NCBI GenBank assembly: GCA_035041965.1
Contig: JAPYMA010003052.1
Coordinates: 62,001-126,000, forward strand
DNA length: 64,000 bases
Reading direction: 5' to 3'
Source: Anisakis pegreffii
Lineage: Eukaryota > Nematoda > Chromadorea > Rhabditida > Anisakidae
Part shown: positions 43,167-52,962 of the stretch, piece by piece
Position numbering within the stretch: the first letter of the stretch is position 1
How the letters are laid out: each line of letters starts with the position of its first letter
Translations under genes and position numbers: made by a program
The notes under the pieces: generated by a model
Databases searched by the model: none
The model's input: only the letters and a program-made list of their open reading frames with translations
Told to the model about the DNA's origin: nothing

Positions 43167-44592
43167 CGACAAAATTGCGACGATTAAACAACCGACCGAC
43201 GGATATACTATGATATTGAGTGTGATTTGAGGTCGAATTTGCAATATGAACAATGAAATTGTATAGTTATCACCTTGTGTATAGTGTCGTGTAAACTGTT
43301 GCCTTTTTCTGTTTAGATTTCATGATATCATTCATAATAACTGAATAGAAGTGATATATTGGTCAAAGTAATAATAATGATAATAATTACAATACTATTG
43401 CAATAATATCAGTACCGAATGTTTTTCATTTCATTTATAATTCATAATTGGTTTTTGCATCTATTGTTATATCATATTCATTCCATAAAATATTGTACAT
43501 ATTCCATATAGTTATGGAAATTAATGTGATCGTGAGGAGTCACGTAAAACATTAGAATAGTTCTAAGAATTCGCTAGAGTTTGAGTCGATTGATATTGAT
43601 AACTTGGTCTCGGTGATTTTCATGTGTTCATGTGCTCTTTTCACGTCAAATTTTGGTCATGCAATAAGGAGTGGTTTCCATAACGAAGCATTAGGTAGTG
43701 ATAAATATACTCGAACGCATAATCTCAAATGATGTGTGACATCAGACTGAGTTAATGAGAAGTTAGAATATTGCAATGGTGGTAATGTGTTCTCTTATTC
43801 ATCTTATTGGTCTTCGTCAGCGTATTTCACTTATTCTTTGTCATTCTCCACTTTATTCCGGATTCCTCGTAAATTGTTCATGAAAGTTATATTTCGAAGC
43901 GTTTGAATTGTATTATTTCCATAATCATATCGTGAATATACGTCTTAAATCATTCCCTCATTGGGAAGTCAATAACTAGCTCAGACTGTTTTAATCCAAT
44001 TTTCAATTCATTCGAATTCTGTCAGGTGTAACTAGAGCTTAGCTCTATAACATAATCTTTATTGACTCATTTGATGTGAGCATCGTTTCAACTTTTATTG
44101 GTCTCATAGAATATTTCTTTCTTCCCGTTTGAGTATTATTTCTTTCTTCGTATTGTAATATTGCTTGCTGACTCTGTGATTAGTATTTGAGTGATTCTCT
44201 CGGTGACGCGATTTCCAAGATTATTTGGTAATGTTTTATTGTCATACCTATTGTGACACATTGCAAAATGCTTAGTGACAGAGCCGATTGATATTCAATT
44301 CGCTCGTATAATCACTGCATTATGACTGTCATTTTACAGTCTCGCATGAATTATTCCATTGAAAACTTGTTGTGTTACCCAACCTTGTGATAATAACGAT
44401 GAAACGATCATAATTCCAAACAATGAAAATGTGACTTTCAAATAATATTCTTTAGTGGTGAAGCGTGAATGTTCAATACTTTTATTCGTCGTCAGCTATT
44501 ATTTTATTGCTTTCATTCACCTCATTTAACATTATCATTCATTATCCATGTTTCAAAGTTTTATTGGATTTCCTTCGTTCATTGTGTCCAGA
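43167..44592. other. Convergent intergenic region
   Basis: About 1.4 kb separates the stop of the transporter from the stop of the minus-strand coiled-coil gene, so it holds both 3' UTRs. A TTTATT near 44481, which is AATAAA on the minus strand, is a plausible polyadenylation signal for the latter. No gene is visible. Confidence 0.55.
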
Positions 44593-47500
44593 TCAAGCGA
44601 AAAAGTCCGAATCTGAATCATCCTCTTGCTTTGGCGCTATTTTCTTCGCCATTTCATCCGAGCTGCTCGAGTTACGCTTTTGCTGTGGTTGACGTTGGCC
44701 TGACTTTTCGGTTTGTTGTTCACCGAGTATCCTTGACAGGAAACTTTCACCTGCACTTTTCGCACTTTCCACTGCCTGCATCGAGCTATTCGATGTGCCG
44801 GACGGGGCAGGAACAGTTAATTCAGCTGTAGTGATGGCAGTATTCTGCGCTGGACTGAAATAAATGACTTTTGGGGAAGGAGTAAACTAAAGAATTGATG
44901 TCTGAAAACTAAAGAATCCATCAATTTTCACTATACACATGAACTGGAATATCCGGGAATTACTTTGCAAAGATCAGTGCTGAACGATTTGTGACAATTT
45001 CAACGACTCCATTGATTCAATAAGGAATTAAAGTACCTTTTCAGACTGGTCATTGGAGTGGACTGTTTCGTTTTCAACTTCATCTCAAAGCTGTCCTCAG
45101 TGTCTGATGAAGTATCCTCAGATCGGGTCTTTATTCAAAATGTCAAGCATTTTTCGATAACTTTGTGATGATTTCGAACGAGCTTAATGTGAACATTCAA
45201 TCATTGTATATCAAAAAACTTTGGAAACAAGCAGAAACGAGCAAACCCTCTTTCGAAAGGATATTTGCTCAATACAGCTAGCAATACTTTCGATCTCTGT
45301 CGAAGGTCAAAAGTGAATTAAGTAAGTACTCTGAACAGGTTTAATCAAGACCATTCAATAGAAATCTTTGAAAGCATGCAACCAATTTCCCAGATCTACT
45401 TCCCTAATACATATCTTATCGGAAGAATTGTGAAAGAACTGAATGGTGGCCTAGTTGTTTTCAAATGAAGACTCACCCATCATTTGATCACTATCATGAG
45501 TTTTCAGTCCAGATAAATTCACATCAGATTTCTCACGTTCATTTTCAATATTACTGGCTTTTTGAGGTTGTTCTTTTTGACTTGATCCAACATTCTGCTC
45601 ACGATCCGTCTTAAACAAAATCGTTCGTTTCGGAGCAATCAAACAATCCGGATTATTCGCATTAATGGCTGCTGATTGCGTTCTCGGATCCTTCTCTGTA
45701 TTCGTTTTATCGAACGGCGCCACTGATTCGTCGTCATTTCTCAACTGATCGCGATATTTTTTGAGTAATTCCTCGGCTCGTATCTCATCCAAATCATCCT
45801 TGCTTGGCTCCGGTACATCCGGAATGGATGTTGCGTCTGAAAATGACTGAAATTCTTTTCCGGTTTGGTTCGAGTTCAGAAAAGGATCAGTTCTCTCTGA
45901 CAACTCAAAAATATTCCAAAGGCCCTACAAAGTTTGTCGTTTTTTGTGGGAAGATCAATCCGATACGGTGGCAAAGGTCATAACAAATTGACCCAATATG
46001 ATATTTTTTGCACCAGAACAAAACTTTTGCTCACAGTTAACACTCATGATAAGTCAAAATAAGTTTCCTCCTATTGTTTGGTCATTATCATCAAGTATCA
46101 TTCTTTCATCAAGCATGTTCAAAAGGATTCTATTATTTCTTTACGTAACTGTAAGAGAATCGCATCACAATGAGATTGTAATTGACTTTTCACAAACCGA
46201 TTTGATTAATACGATGCCTGATCTCCGTTAGGCTAATAGCTCCGCGATCTTGATTGATTGCCGTAAATTTAGTTGGTGGTTGTAGGGTGGCCAAATCAAC
46301 GGTCCGATAGAACTGAACTGAGGACAAATGAATGCGGTGATCGCGAAGAATCCTCAGATCAGACGCTATCTCGTTCAAACGTTTACGAACGCGTTGCAGA
46401 TCTGTTTCGAGCATAGGACCACTAAAATTTGTTACTATTTACAATTAGATAGCTCATGTTCCTTTCAACACACTCTTATTTGGCTGATCAAACACCGAAT
46501 CATTATCAACTGAACGGTCCTCCAAAAACTTATCTCCTCATACTTCATGGTTTTCGAAACAAAATATCTTATGAATTGAATGAGCTCCGTCCGGTTATCT
46601 TGAAGTGAGCCCAAAGAAGTGAGTAAGGTTCTTGAGTTGCATCAGTAGTTCCTTATCTGCCTCTTAAATTTGATCTGGAACTCTGAGCAATACTCTTTTA
46701 TCAGAACGTCAGCCAAGTACACGATCAAATATATTCTATTATCTTGCATACCATTACATCTAATGACTCTTACATGCTTACCATTATCCAACACAAACAT
46801 TTGTATGCAAACACTTAGTTTACTATTGCTAAATTTACTGTTTATGATGTTTATAGCTCTCATATTCATATGAATCAGTGAGTTAATCCTGGTGCGATGT
46901 AAATGATCGCACTTCAAATATATAGCGTGAACTGCACCTGGACGGAATAGGATCATTTGGTTCGAGATTGGGTTGTGGTATTCTCGGAGGAATTGCCACT
47001 CGTCCTTGTCCCAAATCCCAGTGATATTTACTCGTTGACAAGCGATCAATGATTTTATCTGGTCGGCGAGGCTCATAGTCAATCGCATTCTGACGACCGT
47101 CCAATAACTTATCAGTCTGAATCCATTGATTTTTGTCAGTGGCATTTGTTTTGCTAATTAAATTCTATTTCATCTTGAAGAAAACTGTGGAAATCACTTA
47201 ATCCATCACTTATTCAACTGGCAGTGCCCTCACAGACGCTTAGGCGTAAACCATTTGTAAGTGAAAATTTCGCAACTACTATTTGCCTCGTAAAAGGAGA
47301 AGGCAATGAGATATCATAGAAAGTGCACTCAATGTGAGTAAAGAATACAATGGAACGGCAATTCAACAACAGAACGGCAAATCACAATTCTTCTTCGACG
47401 TGCGCTAGATGTGGGGTTTTGATGACCTGTGAAGATTGTTTATGGAGAGAAAGACAAACGAACCATGGTGTAAGTGAGAAGGTCGGGTGGATTCCATTGA

Positions 47501-47976
47501 GGATATTTGTTTTTGAGAAATTTGATGTAATCATCCTGCAAAATTCATCCTTTATCATTTGTTTATTCATTCATTCATTTCTTCATTCACAAAACATGAC
47601 AATTAATTGGCCATTTTTTCAAACCACGATCCAAAAATCTAAGAGTAAGGATCATACCCTTATTTAGCAAGAGGTAAGAACAGAAAAATATACGAAACAA
47701 CTTTTTAAGAGATACAACATCAATAAGTCAGAATTTTGGACCCAGATTTTGCGCTCTCAAAAAGTTTAATTTCCATCTTCGAGTTCACGAGTAACTTAAG
47801 GTCACTAATGGAAGTAGACGAGAAGATTTGATAACTTCAAATGCATTCATCAAGCAAAGACACAAATGGAGACTTACGCGTGCTCTCTTAGCATGTTGTA
47901 ATCTACTGTCAATAGCCAACAGTCTACGTTCAACTTGTTGCAAATGATTACTTCTTTTTAGACGATCTGAAGACAT
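44593..47976 (-). CDS. Unrecognised coiled-coil protein with acidic Ser/Asp tail
   Basis: I do not recognise a family. Six exons chain in phase on the minus strand: 47976-47878, 47164-46938, 46421-46198, 45896-45477, 45103-45037 and 44854-44593, giving 432 residues. The start is the first ATG, three bases after a TTTTTTGGTAG acceptor that suits spliced-leader addition. Helical heptad-like segments lie at about 10-32 and 112-140 (LETDLQRVRKRLNEIASDL). A Trp/Pro-containing stretch follows the first (KYHWDLGQGRVAIPPR, about 80-95). The second half is polar, Glu/Lys/Ser-rich and probably disordered, with a charged helix DEIRAEELLKKYRDQLRND. The protein ends in a Ser-rich run and EDDSDSDFFA. There is no signal peptide or membrane segment, so it is probably cytosolic or nuclear. 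The exon 2 acceptor (GAAATAG) is the weakest junction. Coiled-coil scaffold or adaptor is the most that can be inferred. Confidence 0.65.
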
Positions 47977-47985
47977 TTTCTACCA
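47977..47985 (-). promoter_or_regulatory. Probable spliced-leader acceptor of the coiled-coil gene
   Basis: On the minus strand a pyrimidine-rich CTTTTTTGGTAG ends three bases before the ATG at 47976. No donor-paired upstream exon is evident. This fits a trans-splice site; the evidence is position and consensus only. Confidence 0.5.
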
Positions 47986-48902
47986 AAAAAGACTGGTGGT
48001 CAAAATCAGCTCAAAGCAGCATCGATTTGGGATAAATAGCAGTCGTTCAAATGCCCACCATAGCCACCTAACAATTACGCTGCAGACACTGTTCCATTGG
48101 AAGTTGAACAACACCTTACTGGTTCCGTTGTCATGGTGATTAAAGCATTGGTTTACTGCACGGAATTCTGCATAGTAAACGAACGATTTTGCCGTAATAT
48201 GGAACACATTATACGAGGAGATATATACAGACCTGGATAGATTTATCTGAATTAATCTGAATCAGCGGCATTGTATCGATGAACATTGAGCGTATAACAC
48301 AGATATAGCTGAGATTCACCGACGGTAATATATGGTAGCATCGGTCAGTGATAGTGATGAGTGCTTATTGCTTACAATCAATCAGCAGTGAACAGCTGTA
48401 GAAGGAAAACTTTCGAATGCGAGTTTGTCCTTCAATAGGAGATTTTTCTTCTTAATAGCCATGATTATGTTCAGCAAAAAAAGAAATCCCAAAATCTTAT
48501 CCTTTGACTAAACTGACCCGAGCTTATGGTTCACTTGGAGTTGAAAGTGTCAGAGTGGGACATTTTTGCCCATTCTTAGATCAAATGACTTGAAGCAATT
48601 GTAGGACACTAACAGATTGCTTTCGTATGAACCTTAATTCCTAACCACTTACAAATAAACAGTTTCATGAGTCTCGAACGACGATTTTATGCCCTACAAC
48701 AGATGAAAGTTTATGATGAGTGATCTCATCATCTTGCTATTTACTGATATTGATGTGATTTTCACATGCGTATAGAAAAGTAACTTTCTAAATGTATACT
48801 CACTGAATACCGCTTCAGTTTACCTCAAACACTGTGTTATTGAAAAGCTTTACACTGAATTTGTATAGACACCGACAACTGAATTATTAACCTTTGCTGC
48901 TC
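47986..48902. other. Upstream region of the coiled-coil gene, no gene seen
   Basis: About 0.9 kb with no supported exon, RNA or repeat. It presumably contains the promoter of the minus-strand gene that starts at 47976, but no element could be identified. Confidence 0.5.
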
Positions 48903-48946
48903 ATTAATGATATTGGTACACCACTCGGTTTCAAGCAAAACTTTCC

Positions 48947-49016
48947 TCCGCGAACGGGAATCGAACCCGCGACGTACCAATTACCGGTCGGGGCTCTACC
49001 TCTGAGCTACCGCGGA
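48947..49016 (-). tRNA. tRNA-like sequence, probable pseudo-tRNA or SINE head (best-fit anticodon GGT)
   Basis: Read on the minus strand, it has a 7-bp acceptor stem TCCGCGG/TCGCGGA (one G-U), a canonical D arm GCTCAGAGGTAGAGC and a perfect T arm around GGGTTCGATTCCC. Both internal polymerase III boxes are therefore intact. The anticodon arm is poor: the best fold has one mismatch and a G-U pair, a loop CCGGTAA with C rather than U at position 33, and anticodon GGT (Thr). Total length is 70 nt. The good promoter boxes with a damaged anticodon arm point to a transcribable tRNA-derived repeat rather than a working tRNA gene. Confidence 0.5.
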
Positions 49017-49027
49017 GACCGTTCAGT

Positions 49028-49095
49028 CTCTGCCGAGTGGTTGTGTCAAGATCGCAGTCAGTTCTTCAGTGCACATAATGGGAAACTTCGCAGAG
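49028..49095 (+). pseudogene. Decayed tRNA-like unit facing the first
   Basis: CTCTGC at 49028-49033 can pair with GCAGAG at 49090-49095 as an acceptor stem, and TGCCGAGTGG at 49031-49040 resembles box A. No T arm or box B is left. The 3' flank continues into the same tail that follows the tRNA-like unit on the other strand, which is the main reason to read it as a degenerate sister copy. Confidence 0.35.
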
Positions 49096-49138
49096 GAAAG
49101 TTTTGCTTGAAACCGAGTGGTGTACCAATATCATCAAT

Positions 49139-50252
49139 GTTGTGAGCCTGAGCCAGGCTATGATCCGGCTTGTATCTATTATCCAATTATCATTGCTGCT
49201 CATTTTGATACTTATCAGAAAGAATTTCATTTCTTGCTTGAGTTCATTTAATTCCAACGGAAGTTTTGTTCATGCTGATCATGTGTTTGGATAACAAAAT
49301 AATCCTATTTTCACGCTTGCAACTATCTGAAAATACCACAAAAAAAATCTACATACCTTCTAAATCAAAAAAAATCATTCTAAATCGTTTGAGTAATTTT
49401 CATTCTTTTGCACGAGTACCATCATTTCATGAGATTCCAAGCAAGTTTCATTCTTTTAAAGCAATAGTATTGAACACTCTCATTCTCTACTACTAATTGA
49501 CCGTGATTGCTCTCATTCACATGAGACGGCTTTCATTCTTTAATGACAGAGGGCTGCCTGCTGACAGCAGCTGCTGAAGAACAGCGCAACAGATCAATTC
49601 CAGTACTGAGCCGATCAATCTCTAGCATATGTTGTTAACTAACAATTAGTGATAATTTACTGACTTTGAGTTCTTCACCTCAAAGTTCGCACGGCTAATT
49701 GTTGATTGAATAATGATGCAGTTACCAGGTGACCATCAAAGCTAATTTGTTGAGAACATCAACGTGTTGAGAATTGATAAATTTGTTTGTGTATGACACA
49801 TTGAAGACCATCGAAATTCGAAGAGAAATATTTATGTTTCACGTGATTTGCACCAAAACCCAAAAACAAAAACAGAAATTTATAAAAATTTATCAAATGA
49901 GAAATGAATCATGCAGTCAGTTCCGTCAATAGCACAATGGTTAGTCGAACAAACTGGTCTTTGAGCAGTGCATCTGCGATCGGTCGCACCTGAAATGATA
50001 AACACCTCATTCAGAGAGACTCACTCGACCAGAAATCGTTCCACTTGTTGAAAAGTTTGTTTATAATCAGCAGCAAATTTTCCAATATGAAGCTGAAGTT
50101 CGATATTTCTTGATCATATTTAACCGATCGAGAAACATTTTATCATATCAAAATAACTTTTAAAATATTACCGATCGACGGTAATATTTTAAAACTTTAA
50201 AATGAATCTGAAATGAAAAACAGTGATTAAATGAAAACAGCATGGAAATTTG
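49139..50252. other. Intergenic region downstream of the hormone gene
   Basis: About 1.1 kb with no supported gene. Its right end should include the 3' UTR of the minus-strand hormone subunit gene, with a perfect hairpin at 50158-50194. Confidence 0.5.
50158..50194 (-). terminator. 16-bp hairpin just past the hormone gene stop codon
   Basis: TTTTAAAATATTACCG at 50158-50173 and its exact complement at 50179-50194 enclose a five-base loop, ATCGA. On the minus strand it falls about 58 bases after the stop at 50253, so it is likely in the 3' UTR. A role in 3' end formation or message stability is only a guess; the type given is positional. Confidence 0.35.
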
Positions 50253-51690
50253 TTACTTTTTACAAACACATTTACTGCCTTTAAGAACCCATATAGTGCG
50301 GATTTTTGGATCAGCGCCTTCGTCGCATTCCTCCATTGGAATTTTCTCGAACACACCACCCTCATGTGTGCAGATCTCGCTTCGTTGTTTTCTGTGCGGG
50401 AAATCATGTGTTCCATACTGAAATCATGCCCGCTTATCCCAGTCAAACTCGAAAATTGCCTTTCTGAATAAATGGTGTTGCGAAGGGGCGCGAACGATAC
50501 GATTTGTCAGGGAAAAAGTGATCTACGAACCAAAGTGCTTTATGAATTAACCATTTGCTTTGTACATAAGCTGTTAACGTATAAGATGTGGTAGATATAT
50601 AAGGATATGGGATACACATGATATAGAATTGATATATACGGATATAAGGATGAAATGAAACATTTGTATGTACTATTAGATGATCATCTTATTCCTTTGT
50701 GCTTGCATGATTCATCTTACACTGCCTTATTGATTCACATAATGAAATGATAATGGAATGCAACTTTCGTCTTAACTGCTTGCATCATGATCACCCTACT
50801 ATCCCTTTGTGCTTGCATGCTGCATGCTGCTATTAATCCTTTGTGTTTTGATAATATTATCCAGTTTTATTGCAAATAAACGCCAAAAAATGGTAGCTAT
50901 GCTTTTATGCGAGAACATTTTGGTCGTCAATTGATCGTCAGTAGTTTGATTTCGATGATGCGAATCCTCATGATAATAGCAATAACAGTGACAATTATGG
51001 TAATAAATAAACTATTAAAAATAATGACAAAATCAACAGTCTTGGATCATGTTCTGCTCAATAATCGCTCACTCATGAATTCTTCTAAATGAATGCAATG
51101 CACTCTTTTACAATTGATCATAAAGTCATATTTTACGACGCATTACAAAACATTGCTCGAAGAGAAACAAAATCGTAATTTTTCATTGTTGTTTATCTTA
51201 CTTTGACTTGAATGTTCTCTAATTAGCACATTTTCGTAAGCATCATAAACTCCATTGAAAATGGATGGGTACCACTGAAATGGTGAAAAAGGGAAATGTA
51301 TCGCTTCAAATAATTATTCCAATTTCTACCATACCTCACTTGTACGGCAATATCCTTTGCAGACGGGAGTGGGCAAATGGATTCGGCACGTTTTACCGTT
51401 AGCGTCTGTCACAATTTTCGGATTCATACCTGGCATATACATATTCCATAGCACACAACTGTTCGCTTTGCTTTCGGACACTTGCGAACGGTCTTTTCGA
51501 GATGGTTTCTGGAACGAAAAGGCGAAAAATTCCATGGATATCGACTTCAGAAAAAAGAGAAACTTTCGAGAAAGTGATAGAAGACAATTAGGAAAAGAAA
51601 TTTTGAGTTAATGAATACGAAAGCACTTACACAATAGGAATAGCATATTATCAAAATAATCAGTGAAAATATCAGTCGAAAATTCATCAT
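50253..51690 (-). CDS. gplb-1: Cystine-knot glycoprotein-hormone beta-like subunit (GPB5/thyrostimulin beta)
   Basis: This secreted subunit would pair with a GPA2-type alpha chain to signal through an LGR-type G-protein-coupled receptor. Three exons join at phase 0: 51690-51631, 51508-51335 and 50417-50253 (132 residues). Exon 1 is exactly a 20-residue signal peptide (MMNFRLIF...). The mature part has eight cysteines at 38, 61, 70, 74, 94, 109, 128 and 130. Their order matches GPB5: C, C, C-x-G-x-C (CKGYC), ICTH, C-x-x-G-x-D-P (CDEGADP) and a final C-x-C (CVC). The last cysteine pair found in vertebrate GPB5 is missing, and the chain stops two residues after C130. No N-glycosylation sequon is visible. 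The first intron is 122 bp and the second 917 bp. The family call is good; the symbol assumes orthology with the single nematode GPB5 gene. Divergently arranged with the gene at 52963. Confidence 0.82.
50488..50805 (+). repeat. Dispersed repeat, copy 2
   Basis: This is the partner of 13007-13290 in the opposite orientation. It lies just upstream of the last exon of the hormone gene, inside its second intron (minus strand). Its 5' part carries GCGCGAACGATACGAT and its 3' part two related blocks with GATCATC and CTTTGTGCTTGCATG. No open frame, terminal repeats or duplication of target were found. Confidence 0.7.
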
Positions 51691-52962
51691 TGGATAAGTA
51701 ATCGAGAGCAGATGAACGGATGAGGTTGATGTGATGAAATTTCAAAAACGAAATTACTCTGATATGAAATTGATTACTAATCAATACTGGTCAACTGTTG
51801 TTTTCGAAGCGATTCCATCGCCGTTAAGTAGAGAACACGTGAGTTCCATTCGTTTATTAATGCTGATATCACATAATCTCGCCTTGCTTAAAGATATCCG
51901 AGTAATTTGTTATTTCATTCATTCGAATAGTGAATCAAAGCTTTCAATTGAATATTTAATTAACAATTGAAATAGCGATATTCCTGTACTGCAGCAGTTC
52001 GCCTAATTCAATTATGTGGAATTCAGTTAAACAGTGAATCAAAGTTCAATGCATTTGCTCATTGAGTAGGCTGGAATGTGGTACAATCAGAGCAGTTTTA
52101 TTTTCTTTTCTTACCTGATGAAACAATCGATCTGCAAGGTGTAATTTTCAAAAACTCTTCAACTCGTAAAGGCCTGAACTTCGCAAGTTTATTAAATCTA
52201 CGTGGCAGGGATTTGGTATCACGGTAAATCCATACTTTTACAGATATCATCGGTTGCATAAGCCTTTTGCATGTTAATCTGTAGTGACGGTAACAAGAAA
52301 TTGTCGTTAATAATTGAAATCAATGTTCTTCATCTATTATAGATCATGATCATGATCTGCGTTTGCATAAAATTTAATGCGTTCAATAATCGTAAGCAAC
52401 ATGCTCAGAAGGGTTGCCTGATGCATTCGTAGTTCTCAAGACCTTTTAGAACACCTCTTCGACGAAACTAACAAGCTGTGGCTGCAAACCATTATCCTCA
52501 AACAGCAATGAAATCTGTTTCGAATTTCCAATCAACGAACATCTTTACCTAAGATCTCACGATCAGATTACATTATCCGCATTCTACTCCTAAAAACGTT
52601 CCACTTGACTGTAAAAGTTATGTTATTATTCGTTTAACTCGAAATAGCGCCGTACTGTTGACGGATTTTATGCGATGACTGAGTATAGACGAGTGTTTTA
52701 ATTAGCAGACATAGAATGATCAATAACAAAAATCAATTCATGTGGAGTGGACTGATACTTAATAGTTCAAAAACGATGCAAAATATTGACGGCTCAAGAA
52801 AACCGGTTATCAATTATAAATGAGAAGGCAACTCAAACCGCGTTAATGTCACCCACCAACCACGAAAATTGTTTATTGAAATTGTCCAGTCACCAGCAAC
52901 ATTCCAGTTAACTAGTAGCTATCAAAGCAACGAAATGTTATTTTTGTGCTGACTTTACTCTC
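51691..52962. other. Shared upstream region of two divergent genes
   Basis: About 1.27 kb lies between the start codons of the hormone subunit (minus strand) and the secreted repeat protein (plus strand). It must hold both promoters unless either has a distant 5' exon. No TATA box or known element could be assigned with confidence. Confidence 0.5.

Larger units (their letters stand above)
48903..49138. mobile_element. Palindromic element with head-to-head tRNA-like units and identical tails
   Basis: Arms at 48903-48954 and 49087-49138 are reverse complements over 52 bases with two differences. Each arm is a common tail that begins GAGGAAAGTTTTGC when read outward, preceded by the 3' end of a tRNA-like sequence. 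One tRNA-like unit reads leftward (48947-49016) and a decayed one reads rightward (49028-49095), with 11 bases between their 5' ends. The layout is that of an inverted pair of tRNA-derived retroposons (SINE-like head plus tail). A terminal-inverted-repeat element that captured a tRNA is the alternative. No target-site duplication was found. Confidence 0.65.

Noticed and set aside
47350..47570. Possible extra exon of the coiled-coil gene on the minus strand
   Set aside because: Frames after the CTTCACAG acceptor lack a matching donor, and exons 1 and 2 already join in phase without it.
37401..47976. An operon linking the transporter with the next gene
   Set aside because: The next gene is on the opposite strand and convergent, so they cannot be co-transcribed.
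48894..49145. 83-codon plus-strand frame across the tRNA-like palindrome, containing RTGIEPATYQLPVGALPLSYRG-type residues
   Set aside because: This peptide is the antisense translation of a tRNA (T arm and D arm), a familiar source of false proteins. The frame also spans both inverted arms.
49931..49990. Second tRNA-like start (TAGCACAATGGTTAG)
   Set aside because: The T-arm region (CTGCGATCGG) does not match box B and no cloverleaf forms.
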